This document shows, one piece after another, positions 36,172 through 47,053 of a stretch of DNA of 64,000 nucleotides; the stretch's first letter is position 1, and every line of letters starts with the position of its first letter. The DNA is from Stemphylium vesicarium (lineage: Eukaryota > Ascomycota > Dothideomycetes > Pleosporales > Pleosporaceae): assembly GCA_004380135.1 (NCBI GenBank), contig QXCR01000058.1:119842-183841 (forward strand). Reading direction: 5' to 3'. Under the pieces are notes generated by a model. It was not told where the DNA came from, ran no database searches, and worked only from the letters and a program-made list of their open reading frames with translations. Position numbers and translations under genes: made by a program.

Positions 36172-37041
36172 ATGCAACCTCCCTCAACTTCACCACCCCA
36201 ATCCGCGTCCAGCAGCCCATTAGCAGACTTCCAAAACATAGGGCACAACACCTTCCTCTGGACCCCGGCTACCTACCTTTCCAACCCAGCCCCAGAAACG
36301 CCCTTAATACTGGTCTTCTCGTGGAACGGCGCCGCCTTAAAACACATTGCAAAATACACAAGCACGTACCAGACGCTCTTTCCCCACGCCCGCATCCTGC
36401 TAGTAACATGTTTCACACGCGACATGTTCCGGCGCAGCTCCTCGTACCCGGTCTTGCTCGCCCCAGCTCTAGACGTAGTCTCCGCACATAACAGTAGTAG
36501 TGGCGGGGGCGAGGTCTTATGCCACAGCTTCTCCAATGGCGGCGGCAACCAAGTCAACGCTTTTGCCAAAGCGTGGAAAGCGCGGTATAACACCAAACTG
36601 CCCCTTCGCTTGCACGTGTTAGATTCCAGCCCTACAAAGGGACCCTGGATGAGGAGTCACGCAGCGATATCAGCTTCGCTGCCGAAATCGCCGTTTTGGA
36701 CGTGGTTTGGCGCGGCGCTCGTGCATATGTTGCTGGCGTGCACGTGGCTGGTGAATTTGATTCGGTGGCAGGAGAATAAAATGGTGGTTTTGTGCCGGGA
36801 GTTGAATGATCCGGAGGTTTTTGATAGAGCTGTGCCGAGGCTTTATTTGTATAGTCGCGCGGATAGTATGGTGGGCGTTGAGGAGGTGGAGGAGCATGCT
36901 GAGATTGCGAGGGGGAAGGGATGGAATGTGACGAAAGTTAGGTTTGAGAAGAGTGCGCATTGTTCGCATGTTAGGGAGGATGAGGGTAGGTATTGGGGTG
37001 CGGTTATGGAGGCTTGGAAGAAGGGGCCGAGGCGGGGTTGA
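36172..37041 (+). CDS. DUF829/TMEM53 family alpha/beta-hydrolase-like protein
   Basis: Intronless ORF, 289 aa. After a Ser/Pro-rich N-terminus, the fold begins with LILVFSWNGAALKHIAKYTSTY, the typical DUF829 opening. HSFSNGGGN carries the nucleophile-elbow-like Ser, and the C-terminal part has RLYLYSRADSMV (acid position) and SAHCSHVREDEGRYW (His position), so a hydrolase-like triad may be kept. A hydrophobic stretch (WFGAALVHMLLACTWLVNLI) could be a membrane anchor. Relatives include animal TMEM53 and PaxU of indole-diterpene clusters; the reaction is unknown. No biosynthetic core gene is nearby, so a metabolite role is not supported here. Confidence 0.85.
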   Translation: MQPPSTSPPQSASSSPLADFQNIGHNTFLWTPATYLSNPAPETPLILVFSWNGAALKHIAKYTSTYQTLFPHARILLVTCFTRDMFRRSSSYPVLLAPALDVVSAHNSSSGGGEVLCHSFSNGGGNQVNAFAKAWKARYNTKLPLRLHVLDSSPTKGPWMRSHAAISASLPKSPFWTWFGAALVHMLLACTWLVNLIRWQENKMVVLCRELNDPEVFDRAVPRLYLYSRADSMVGVEEVEEHAEIARGKGWNVTKVRFEKSAHCSHVREDEGRYWGAVMEAWKKGPRRG

Positions 37042-37138
37042 GGTGGGAAGGTACTCGAGTCACGTAGATTTGCGGTGTCGTGAGACTGTATGATAAGGTG
37101 TGTAGGTAGGACAGCAGATGTATTGGGTTGAGGGCTAT

Positions 37139-37863
37139 TTATAATCGCGCTGCTACTAGCGAGAGATAGATGTTCCACAGTAGACCGCAGAAGCTGAGGA
37201 AAACGATACGGCGCTCGACGGGGATGAAGGTGGTGCTGAAGAAGTTGGCAATTGGCCACACTTTGTATGAATCGAAGATGAGGCCGAAGAGCTCCTGTTC
37301 AGGTGTTAGTCTCTGGGTCTGCTTTGGCAGCTCCAATCCCTGGAGTACTTACGTTTCGGAAATCTTGGCCGATCATTCCCATGGTCTTACCCTTCATGAT
37401 GCCAATCAGGATGAGGAACATGGACTGGTTCAACAAGGCGCCCATGGTGATGCACTGCGTTTTGTTAACATTTGCCCCAAGTCAATAGCTTGGGAGAACT
37501 CACATCTGTGAACCATTTTCTGAAAATGTTCCACCAGTTCCTCACTCGCACTTCCTCTTCGACAATTCCCCTTCCTTCCCCATCCTCCTTGAGCATTATG
37601 CCCTTCTCCTCCTCGCCCTCTCCCACGGCCCTTGTCTGCTTCTCAGTCTTCCAGCCGGGGAAGGCGCGCTCAAGCCAGTTCTGCCAGTGGTAGTTGATCG
37701 GAGCCGTCAAGACGACCATGATGGCGAATTGTGTGAAAAGAACACGGTCGAAGACGAAGGGCTTGGATTCGTTCCATGCTTTGAGGCGTTGGGCGATGAT
37801 GTTGCTGCACGAGTCGATTGCGAGTGCGGAGAGACAGGCCGTTGCAATCGGAGGGAGCTTCAT
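37139..37863 (-). CDS. Mpv17/PMP22 family membrane protein
   Basis: Three exons (37863-37504, 37454-37353, 37294-37139) give 205 aa. The family signature is at the C-terminus: FDSYKVWPIANFFSTTFIPVERRIVFLSFCGLLWNIYLS. The N-terminus (ATACLSALAIDSCSNIIAQRLKAW) matches the first membrane segment. About 40 acidic residues (GEGEEEKGIMLKEDGEGRG) are inserted in the loop between segments two and three, unlike compact Sym1/Mpv17. The family forms channels in the inner mitochondrial or peroxisomal membrane; which organelle applies here is not clear. It converges with the DUF829 gene, only 97 bp between stops. Confidence 0.88.
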
Positions 37864-40372
37864 AGTTGTAGGAGCTGGGAATTCGAGGAGTTAGGGAGAT
37901 GATGTGGTAGATTGTTGTAGGTGGGAAGGCTCGGATGTGCGTCGCACGTTGGTTGATTGCGAGCTGCTGGGATCGACAGGGCCAAGTAAGCACCAGAGTA
38001 CGTAGGCGCCGCGATAAGCCCTTTAGAAAGTTTTGGGCATGGAAGAGACGTTTGAGATGCAAGGAGCTGAAGGATGTCGGGGAAACGGCATCGCAATCTG
38101 CACAGGATGCGCCGTCGTGATGAGACTCCACATTTGTTGGTGTTGCTTATTGCGCGTCGACTCGGGGCATCTGCGGCCGAATCAGAGGGTAGCTCGCGGG
38201 GAGCAGTGACTGACTCGCACGTCTTATTAATGCTTTGCCTGTTCTCGCACATATTCGCCCTACTTTCCTGTGCGAATGTCTGGATTAGTTATCATGAAGC
38301 TGCCCAACAGGTAGCCATAGATCTTACTTTTGTGAGGAGACTGTTGAAAAGAACCTTGGAAGGCGACAATGCCGCACCTACCGCGGGCATCGCTCTTACA
38401 ATTCTCGTACACTACACTTTCGTTCGGTCGCTCGCTCGCAAACACTTCCGTTCCGTGCGTACGTGGTGTCGAATTGACCGGCACAAGGCTGGGCGCAAGC
38501 TACCAACCCAGCTCACGGTAAGCCGCCACAGGATTAGATCAAATCTGTCCAATAGCAGCTGCTTTTACAGAGCAAGTTAAGACACAGAACAAGCCCAAGG
38601 GCATCAGTTAAAATACACTTGTCAGACCAAGTATATCATTGGTCGACAGACATGGGCAGATTGGGCCTGACTGGTTCCAAAAAGTATCAGGAGATATTAT
38701 CGCCATCCTCGACACCATGACTTGAAGCAGCGCTGATCTCCAAGACCGCCACACGACGAAGAGATTTGGAATGCTGGACCCACGGAAATAGCGATACTAT
38801 AAGTCTTGCGTGCACTGTGTCAGATAAGAGCCTCATTTTTGGGGATGGCATACAATATAAAAGACACTAAGATGGCCGCTATCTTCCAGTCGAGCTTGCA
38901 GCTTGTGTTCGATCGACCAGGTCTCGCTTTACGTCCTTTCTCGTACAATGCCGTATATCACGGTCTCCTCGCCTTGCTCATACCCAAAGAGCCAGCCTCT
39001 CAACGGTATCTCAAATGGAGATCTTATGCAACCTTCTGCGAAAGACAGCAACACCTCGTATGCGGAGACTTTAATCTAAGGATACGACGCTTCGCTTACG
39101 ATCTTCCAGACTCGAGATGAACACAAGTGGTTCAGCAGCCTCCGAATCATCTTTCAAGGTCAATGAAAGCGCATTCTCAGCGGTCATGCAACCTTGCTGG
39201 AGGGGAGTATCAACGGAGGTGGATATCAAATTTATTGGGTCGCAGTTTGATGGAGGGTGAAGAACCACCAACGGGTGATCACAACCCTGCGCCGCCACAT
39301 TTCCTTTATTTCTTTCGATGGGCTCATGATATGGTTCGGCAATCTTCTGGTTCATGAATTTCCTGGTTATAATGTCATGATACACCCCTTCCATTAGTTT
39401 GGGAGCTGGTCTCTTTATGTCTCCAATTTTAAGATAATTCACCAATAATTTTATCTGAATAACTCGTGTTGGAGCAGAGTCCCGATTCAACGTATCTATC
39501 CCTTAGTCTGGTAACGACTAACCACTCAAATATGAATGTGGCCAAGATGACGATAATGTGAACAGATGGTGAGCTTGAGAGTCCGGCGCAGCCTCATGCG
39601 TATAGTACACCAGTGGAATGTTCTAGAATACAAGTATAAGCAGTGCGCTGTTACTGTGATTACTACATCAATATGGGCGGGTTTACACGACTGGCACTAA
39701 CGGTTCTACACAATGTTTACTCAAAAGACTCAACTAAGGAGGTCTAGGCACGGCCTTTTCACATTGGTCAGGTCGATTTTCGATACGAGGAAACTAGATC
39801 CTGAGCCAAAAGTGATTTGAATTTTCTGATTAGTGAAGCGGGATAACCTTTGGTCCGTCTACGGTGTTGTGATCTTTACAACGGAGGAAATACAAACCAA
39901 GAAACTACGTCTTAAGCATCAGTACCTTCCAAATGTGTCCTAACACGGTCGCAGTTGGCGTAGAATCGAGTGCTTGTTCACTCACCAGTACAACGGCCCG
40001 AGCCGCGCATTGGAGCTAGAACCAAGTGTCCAAACGCCGTTAACTCCATCGAAGATGTCATAGCCCACACAGAAAAAGGACCCACTACATCATCATTGCC
40101 TAAACAACGGCACCACTCTGCCGGAGCTCCAATGACGAGAAACACATCGGCTCCGCAATTGCTATTCAGGAGCAAAGGGTGGGGTTCGATCGCTGGGAGA
40201 TCCACCTATGCTCAGTAATCCATCAAGTGTCGGCGTGCTAAGTAATCGTGTAGAGCTTGGTCAAGGCTAAATAAACATCGCTTGTTCGCCGCAGTGGTAA
40301 CCATTTAACATAGCTCTTACATCGCATCAACTCCGTAAATATCAACACGTCCCAGTCGAACAATCAACCATC
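37864..40372. other. 2.5-kb divergent intergenic region
   Basis: Between the Mpv17-like gene (-) and the MDR reductase (+). Part of it (about 38.6-40.0 kb) looks AT-richer. Open frames at 38806-39120 (+) and 39071-39490 (-) overlap in antisense; neither has a recognisable family. This may be relic coding DNA, but nothing can be named. Confidence 0.45.
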
Positions 40373-41490
40373 ATGTCGAACCAAGCAGCGTGGATCCCAG
40401 AGGCCAAGGGCAAGCTTGAGGTCAAGGAAGCTCCTATGCCAAAGGCGGGCAAGGGCGAGGTTGTGATCAAGAACCATGCCGTCGCTGTCAACCCTGTAGA
40501 CTGTAAGTGTTTACAAATATATAATGCGCTTCGCCTTGCTAATCCAAGTAGGGAAGATCCAGGACTACGGCATTTTCCTGCAAAAGTACCCCAACGTCTG
40601 CGGTACCGACGTCGCAGGTGAAGTTTACGAGGTTGGTGAGGGTGTTACACACGTCAAGAAGGGCGACCGTGTACTAGGGTTTGTCACCCATCGGCAGCAT
40701 CTCAAGAGTATCACGAGCTAACGAAATGCATAGCCATGCCTTCTCCCTTGCCAACGGTGACCCCGCCCACGGCGGATTCCAGCTTTACACGAAATGCCTC
40801 AGTCTCGTTGTCGCGAAGATCCCCTCTGACATGACCTTCACCTCGGCATCAGTCCTACCTCTTGCCATCTCGACCGCAGCAGACTGCCTTTTCAAGAAGG
40901 AGGCCCTCGCCCTCCCCATGCCTTCGTCCAACCCTTCATCGACCGGTAAGTCGGTATTGGTATGGGGCGGCTCGAGCAGTGTAGGCGCAGTCGCGATCCA
41001 GCTGGCCGCAGCCGCTGGCGTTAAGGTCGTCACTGTGGCGAGCAAGCACAACCTAGACAGTGTCAAGAGCCTGGGCGCAACAGCGGCTTTCGACTACAAG
41101 GACCCCAAGTGCGTTGAGGATATTATCGCCGCTCTCGAAGGCACCGAGTTCGCCGGTGTCTGTGATACCATCGGTACGACAGATGCTATTGCCGCCTGGA
41201 CACCAGTGTACGAGAAGCTCGGTGGACGCTACGGTTCGGTACTACCGGGTGGGGAGGCTCTGCCAAAGGGTATTCAGGGCGAGAGCATCTTCGCAGTGAC
41301 CGTCGCGCTGGCGGACAAGTACATCGGCGACGTTGTCTGGGCTCAGTGGGTGCCTGAGGCTTTGGAGAAGGGTACGCTGAAGGCTGTACCGGAGCCGCTC
41401 GTCGTCGGAAAGGGACTTGACGCTGTTGCGAAGGGCTACGAAGTGCAGAAGAAGGGCGTCAGCTTCCGCAAGGTTGTCATTGAGTTGTAG
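40373..41490 (+). CDS. Zinc-independent MDR oxidoreductase, ToxD/enoyl-reductase-like
   Basis: Three exons (40373-40502, 40552-40678, 40734-41490; introns of 49 and 55 bp) give 337 aa. The start MSNQAAWIPEAKGKLEVKEAP and the segment NPVDWKIQDYGIFLQKYPNVCGTDVAGEV are characteristic of the fungal ToxD/trans-enoyl-reductase branch of the medium-chain dehydrogenase family. Zinc-ligand Cys/His are absent. The nucleotide motif is VWGGSSSVGAVAIQLA. Members reduce double bonds, some acting with polyketide synthases; no such synthase lies in this window, so this is likely a stand-alone quinone or enone reductase. Substrate unknown. Confidence 0.9.
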
Positions 41491-42452
41491 ATGTTGTAGA
41501 TGGTACAAACTACGACCATGTACAATGTAAATAATGTAAAGAATTCATGTTAAATGCTATGACGTGATCCTTGGATGTGATCGATTGAGTGTACTCATGG
41601 TTGAGCTGATATTGCGCTGCTACGGGACCATACAGCGTCGACAAATGAGGCCTATGCTTCCGGCGGAACGTATCGCCGGACCCACTCTAAAGTTTTTAGC
41701 TTCCTGCACTTCTTCTACAAAGACGCGTCCTTCGTCTTCTTCAGCAACCTGCACATCGCATTCTCGCTCGCTCTAAGCAGCGTCAACTAACTTCAGCCCT
41801 GCTACATTTTAAAGCCGCTCTTTCTTGTAAGTTCAGCGCCCTACCCTCTCAATCCCCTCCCCCTGCACTATGATGAAAAACGTTCCACATTCGCAGTTTC
41901 CACGCTAGCCATCAATTGAACCTACAACCGATGGACAATGAGCGCGAATACCTTCCTTGGATGTCTGATCCGCTTTACACCCTCACAACTTGATCTTCAT
42001 AACTCTTTTCGAGCTATCGCTGACATGTCAAAGTTTACAGATTTTAGCTTCATTCGCCAGTGCGAACTTTTGTGTCTTGGCTACCACACTTTCGCAGCTA
42101 TTGCAACACCAATAGTGTCGTTATTAGACCCTCACTTCTTTGCACCATCCGCATCCGATTGGGCGACAGGAATCGCCATCGAGTTCATGAGCTCAAATGT
42201 CAATGGCATTCCTATGATCACTGGAATTTGTAGATGTAGATAGAGTTGGAGTTTTAATTACTCATTCAATGCTCATACAATATTCACCAAAGAATACCTC
42301 CGTTCACTTTTTTCACCTCTTTGCTCCTCCATGCTGCTTCCCCATCGCCTTCGTGACATGTCTATTTACTGGTTGCCTCCGATACTGCGATTGCGGTTCT
42401 GTGATATCTTCACAAGGGTATCATATCTGCTTCGCACTCTTGTATTGACTAC
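41491..42452. other. Intergenic region between MDR enzyme and cupredoxin
   Basis: About 960 bp between convergent genes. A plus-strand frame at 41938-42243 (101 codons) has no recognisable feature. I see nothing else. Confidence 0.5.
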
Positions 42453-43102
42453 TTAGAGCATGAAGAATGTGAAGGCACCCGCCAAACCGGCGAAAACGGC
42501 GCTGCCAGTAAAGTGAGCAGCGGCACCGGTCGAGTCTGGGGATGACGAATCGGTTGATGTGCCATTCTCGCCTTCGGTCAGGTTGCCGCCAGAGCCAGCG
42601 GTCGATGTGGGTGATACGTTCTCAGTGGCCTCCATAGAAGCGTTCTTGAAGGCATCAAGGGTTTTGGCGCCAGTTGAACTAAGCCTTGTTAGCAAGGAGA
42701 TATATCTGCAGGAGTGATTGGGGTGACATACGGTGCGTTGATCACACCAACCATGCCGTTTTGGCAGTGCATGCCCTGGGTGCAGTAGAACCAGATAGGA
42801 GCGGAGGCATTGGTGACTTCGTATGTGAAGGTAGTGCTTGCGACGCTCTCCATGTCGGATGTGGGAACGAAGCCTGACCAGAAGCCACCGCTCATAGGCT
42901 GGCAAGGGTTCGCAAAGGTAGCCTGGGCGACGGAGTGGTTCTTGGGCCAAAACTTGAAAGTGACGGTGTCACCCTCAGCAGCCTGGACGCTGTCTGGCTT
43001 GAAGACGAGATCACCGGCCTTGTTGCTAACAGCGACTGTGTGGTCTGCGGCGAAAGCAGCGCCAGCCATGGCGGTAGCAGCGAAGATGGTGGAGAAATGC
43101 AT
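42453..43102 (-). CDS. Secreted cupredoxin-domain protein, likely GPI-anchored
   Basis: Two exons (43102-42732, 42678-42453; 53-bp intron) give 198 aa. Signal peptide 1-19. The single cupredoxin domain keeps a full type-1 copper ligand set: His56 (KNHSVAQ), Cys107 (WFYCTQG), His112 and Met117 (MHCQNGM), with Cys67 and Cys113 probably forming a disulfide. A Ser/Thr/Gly-rich tail follows, ending in a hydrophobic segment (AVFAGLAGAFTFFML) typical of GPI-anchor addition. Such serine-rich extracellular cupredoxins are common in plant-associated fungi. The copper site predicts electron transfer or copper handling at the cell surface. A TATA box lies 160 bp upstream. Confidence 0.92.
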
Positions 43103-43262
43103 TATGATTGGCTTGTTGGAAAAAGTGACTAGCTCGTTTTGGTAATTAAGATAATGCGTGCGAAGGAGTGGTGGTTTTCTGGGTTGTGTAATTGGTAATG
43201 AGAAGTGAAGAATGTGGACCTGCCTACCGAGAGAAATCTGTAGCTGAGCACATTTGAGCTCG

Positions 43263-43269
43263 TTATATA
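43263..43269 (-). promoter_or_regulatory. TATA box of the cupredoxin gene
   Basis: TATATAA on the minus strand about 160 bp before the ATG at 43102. Position fits a core promoter; function inferred. Confidence 0.5.
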
Positions 43270-44821
43270 GTCTATCGTTGGAAACAGTTGCCGCCCATGA
43301 AGCGGAAGAGTCGGCCTGCGCAGGCCCATGGCATAACGGTTTCGAGACTTCAGGCGTCGCGACGGCATACTTTCTTGACGCCTTGCTAAATCAAGCGAGA
43401 TCCGGGGAAACAAAGGGGCCAGCGCCAGGCATTGCTACTGGCAGTGTCTCTCATAGGCGCCTGCATTCAGCCACTTGCCGCTCGGGCATGGCTGTTTGTT
43501 GCCTGAGGATGTGGGTGTGGCTGTTTGAGAGCCAAGAGGCGAGGGTACAAGGCCCCTCTTTTCGAGGCGGTTGTGTTTCTGGCAAAGGGATGAAACTTGG
43601 TGATGGGTGATTATGGAACGGAAGATGTTTGGGAGGGTTGCGCACGGACCCACAGGCTGCTTTGGACAAGCTGCCATCTCCGTGACATTCCAATTCGACT
43701 GCCATGACAGCGGGCGGCGACCGCTACCGTCTCTGGGTGCAGACAGGTGACACGCCGTTGCGCGTAACGGTAGCTGTTGCTCTATAAGCACCTCACACGC
43801 TTCGCGGAACGTGCGACAGCATCCAAAGCTTCCGGTGCTGAGCGGCACCGCAACAACTTACATCAGCCGAAGACATCGCATGACCGAAATGCACGCATCG
43901 TCTCGTACTCGGACTACTGTTTGGTAACAGGATCCGGCGACAATTCTCATTCAGACTGCGTGATGCAGCGGACGTCGAGAAAGGGCTATCGCGGATACGG
44001 CAAATTCAAAGACCCATGTTTTATGGGGAGGCTGTGGACAGGGTCCACCATCACGAAGGGCGAAGATTCCATGGATTTCTGAAGATAGAATAGCACCAGG
44101 TGGTCAGGACACTTGCAAATCCGTGGGATCCGGCATTCTAGCCTTTCAGCGGTGAGGATAGCTATACAGTTTACCTGGGCTCAGGTTATTGCCAATGTAA
44201 GCGTTACCCTGACATCAGCCTATTCCTCCATGGCATACCCTGAACGCCGGATCTCACGACATCGTACAACGCTGCTAGTTATTCCCGGCAAATCTCGTGT
44301 TCGTCGACGTGTCCAGCGTTGCTATCGCCGCTCGCGAATAGTCCAGTGGGCCTTGACCTCTCTAGATTTGGCCTCGGGATGCTTTCTTCCAGATAATGTC
44401 TTGAGTACGCCACGAGCTTGGGCGGGGTGCAGTATCGTTTTATTGATCGCTGTCTATGGCTGCCGGTTGTGGCAGGACGCAATGCAACCATCCGATGACC
44501 TCGGACCTTTTCCCTCGCTTGCGCCTCTAATTACGGCTAGAGTAAGCCATTCCCGCTACTAGTCTTCCAAAAATATCGCAGACTCCGCATCTACTCTCGT
44601 GTCTTTCTACGCTATGAGCTCATCTGCCCTATCTCTGTGAAAACTCCGCCAGCCCGTGGTCAGATGCTCTCACCGTTGAAGTTAGTGCTGTCGAAAAGGT
44701 AGGGCAGGCCTAGGATGGTGCTCGCATTCCGTCCACCGCTGCCCTTGTCTAGCTAGTAATGTTACGGGAGAAGAGTGGGAAGCTTCGGATTGTAGAGTGG
44801 AGGTATCGTGATGGCGAACGG

Positions 44822-44827
44822 TATAAA
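44822..44827 (+). promoter_or_regulatory. TATA box of the cerato-platanin gene
   Basis: TATAAA about 145 bp before the ATG at 44972, followed by a CA-rich leader (repeated ACCAAC units) just before the start. This fits a strongly expressed gene. Confidence 0.55.
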
Positions 44828-44971
44828 GGACGTTGCGGTCGCGAGTGGAGAGCAGCATCATCAGCACCAAGCTTTCAATCATCTACCATTACAATCTCAT
44901 CTAATTACAACATCTCAACAACACATTAATCTTTTGATTTAATCTCTAAAACCAACACCAACACCAACACC

Positions 44972-45446
44972 ATGAAGTTCTTCACCGCCGTCTCTGCCGC
45001 CGTTCTCAGCTTCTCCAGCATGGCTTCTGCCATCACTGTCAGCTACGACACCGGCTACGATGATGCCAGCCGCTCCCTGAACGTCCTCTCCTGCTCTGAC
45101 GGCGCCAACGGCCTCATCACCAAGCACGGCTGGCAAACTCAGGGCGCGATCCCTCGTTTCCCTCACATTGGTGGCTACATGGGTATTGCAGGCTGGAACA
45201 GCCCTCAGGTATGTGCTTCCATTTGCCTCGTCCCTCCAACACGACTAACAGTCTGACTAGTGCGGTACCTGCTACGGCGTCACTTACAACGGAAAGACCG
45301 TCTACGTCCTTGCTGTGGACCACACCGCCAACGGCTTCAACCTCGCCAAGGGCGCAATGGATGAGCTCACCAACAACCAGGCTGCTGCCCTTGGTCGCAT
45401 CGACGCTCAGTACGCTCAGGTCGCTGTCAGCAACTGCGGTCTCTAG
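44972..45446 (+). CDS. Cerato-platanin family secreted protein
   Basis: Two exons (44972-45208, 45261-45446; 52-bp intron) give 140 aa, the family's usual size. Signal peptide 1-20 (MKFFTAVSAAVLSFSSMASA), then the mature start ITVSYDTGYDDASRS. Four Cys (41, 80, 83, 138) match the two conserved disulfides, and CGTCYGVTYNGKTVYVLAVD is the family core. Cerato-platanins are small, abundant cell-wall or secreted proteins with an expansin-like fold that bind chitin oligomers, are recognised by plants and can be phytotoxic. The gene is intact. Role in this organism is inferred from family only. Confidence 0.96.
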
Positions 45447-47053
45447 ACAATGGGTCATGAAAATATGGAAGATTCAGAGTACGATGACGAGTACGCGATA
45501 ATGTTTATTCAGCAGGTGTTTGATTTCTTGATATTGGCATAGCGCAAGGTTTCAAAGCATATGGCGGCGTTTAGACATACACACTCCTTAATGAAGTAAT
45601 GCAAGAGACTACTATCCTTAATTGTTATACTCGCTTGGTCCATTTGATGTGAACGTGCTCAAACGACAAAATGGCTCTCCACTCCAATTGTAAACCCCCC
45701 TCTATTGAGGATATCTGTGGTTAAATACATGTCGTACCAAGCCTAGTAGTCTGAGCCTACCTCTCTACACATTCTGTGGCTCAACAAGATGTTTGTACAC
45801 GAGCGAACGAAGTCACCCTCAGCGCTAGCGTACCACAAAGCGATTCCCCAGAGGATCTCCGCCCTTTCGCTAACACTTCTACTCCACCATCAGTGCACTT
45901 ATCAAGGTTACCCATCAAAGTCACCCAAAATATCCAAGCCCACTAACCCCCTCGACGTCCAACTGCGTACCTACCCCCAAACCCAAATCCCCGCACCTAA
46001 AAAAGAACACAGGGTAGATGAAACAGGCAGCTACCGCTAGACCCGACCCCCCTTACCCCGGACCAAACTCCAACCCACCCCGTCGATTCCCAGGGAAACA
46101 CTGCCTAAAGCAGGAAAGAAACTCTAACAAGCTTTTCTACAAAAAAACAACAAACCTCGCAACTATAAGCTTCTGGGATCGCTGACTTCCTGCAGGAGAT
46201 GCGCGTCGCAAAGCTTGAAAGCAAGATACCGGGACGCTTAAGCATGTATAAGCATCACTTGCGTCTTGTCCTGCATTGCTTTTGTTCGAGTTTGCTGCTT
46301 CGATAGGGGTTCTGTTGGTCTGCAGATCGTATGGATTGGCGGTATGGATGATGCGCTGCGGAATTTAATCGTGCACGATAGGCGTGGGTGGATGAGATTA
46401 GTAGCTATCTCAACGCTCAGTTTGCGGCGGACGATATGAGGAAGGGTAGTGACGAATGTCTCTTGTGATGCACGCCGTCTCTGATTATACTTTCGATTGT
46501 GGTGTGAAAGAATAGAGGGCCTTTAGCGCAGCGTTAGTTTCAAGGATACAAATACCTCACCTAGGCTAGTATCGATGGTAAAAGGGGGGGGGGGGGGGGG
46601 GGGAGACAAGTGAAATAAGGGATCGATCCGCGGGGTCTGTCTAACATCTGTAGCGGACGTCAGCGGTCACGTCATCAAGCGTCATGCCAACCCATCCAAC
46701 AGAATTCTTGAAAACGAAAACAGCATATTGCGTGATGTATATCATCGATTCGTCATAAGCTATCTAAGATGCTACGGTACCAGTCATCCATCCCTTGGAG
46801 TCGTCATTCAACACTACCACTATCTCTATCCATAGTGTGAAGAGATCTAATGAGAACAATAAAAAACAATTCTTGGTATATCGCTGGAGAACTTTTGTGT
46901 GTGTGGTGAGAGGGAGAGGGAAGACATGCGTCCGCCATAAGCCCCAACAGCTACGCCTGCATAGCAGAAAAACCCCTTTGCAGAGATATTGATATTAGAA
47001 AAGACACGTGTAGAAACTTAAAAGGCAAGTCGTGACGACGTTGCCGGCACCTC
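45447..47053. other. 1.6-kb intergenic region with a poly-G tract
   Basis: Between the convergent cerato-platanin and Ecl1-like genes. It holds the 20-G run at 46584-46603 and C-rich stretches near 46030-46080. Open frames are short and featureless. No RNA gene recognised. Confidence 0.5.
46584..46603 (+). repeat. Poly-G tract (20 G)
   Basis: Uninterrupted run of about 20 G preceded by AAA. Length is likely polymorphic and may be imprecise in an assembly. Confidence 0.9.

Larger units (their letters stand above)
43103..44971. other. 1.9-kb divergent promoter region of two secreted-protein genes
   Basis: Lies between the cupredoxin (-) and cerato-platanin (+) genes. It contains both TATA elements. 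A plus-strand open frame at about 44113-44562 has a hydrophobic patch but no ATG-led start or recognisable family. A long promoter with binding sites for regulators is the simplest reading. Confidence 0.5.

Noticed and set aside
36172..41490. Secondary-metabolite gene cluster (DUF829/PaxU-like plus ToxD-like enzyme)
   Set aside because: No polyketide synthase, NRPS, terpene cyclase, cluster regulator or transporter lies nearby; the two genes are 3.3 kb apart with an unrelated Mpv17 gene between them.
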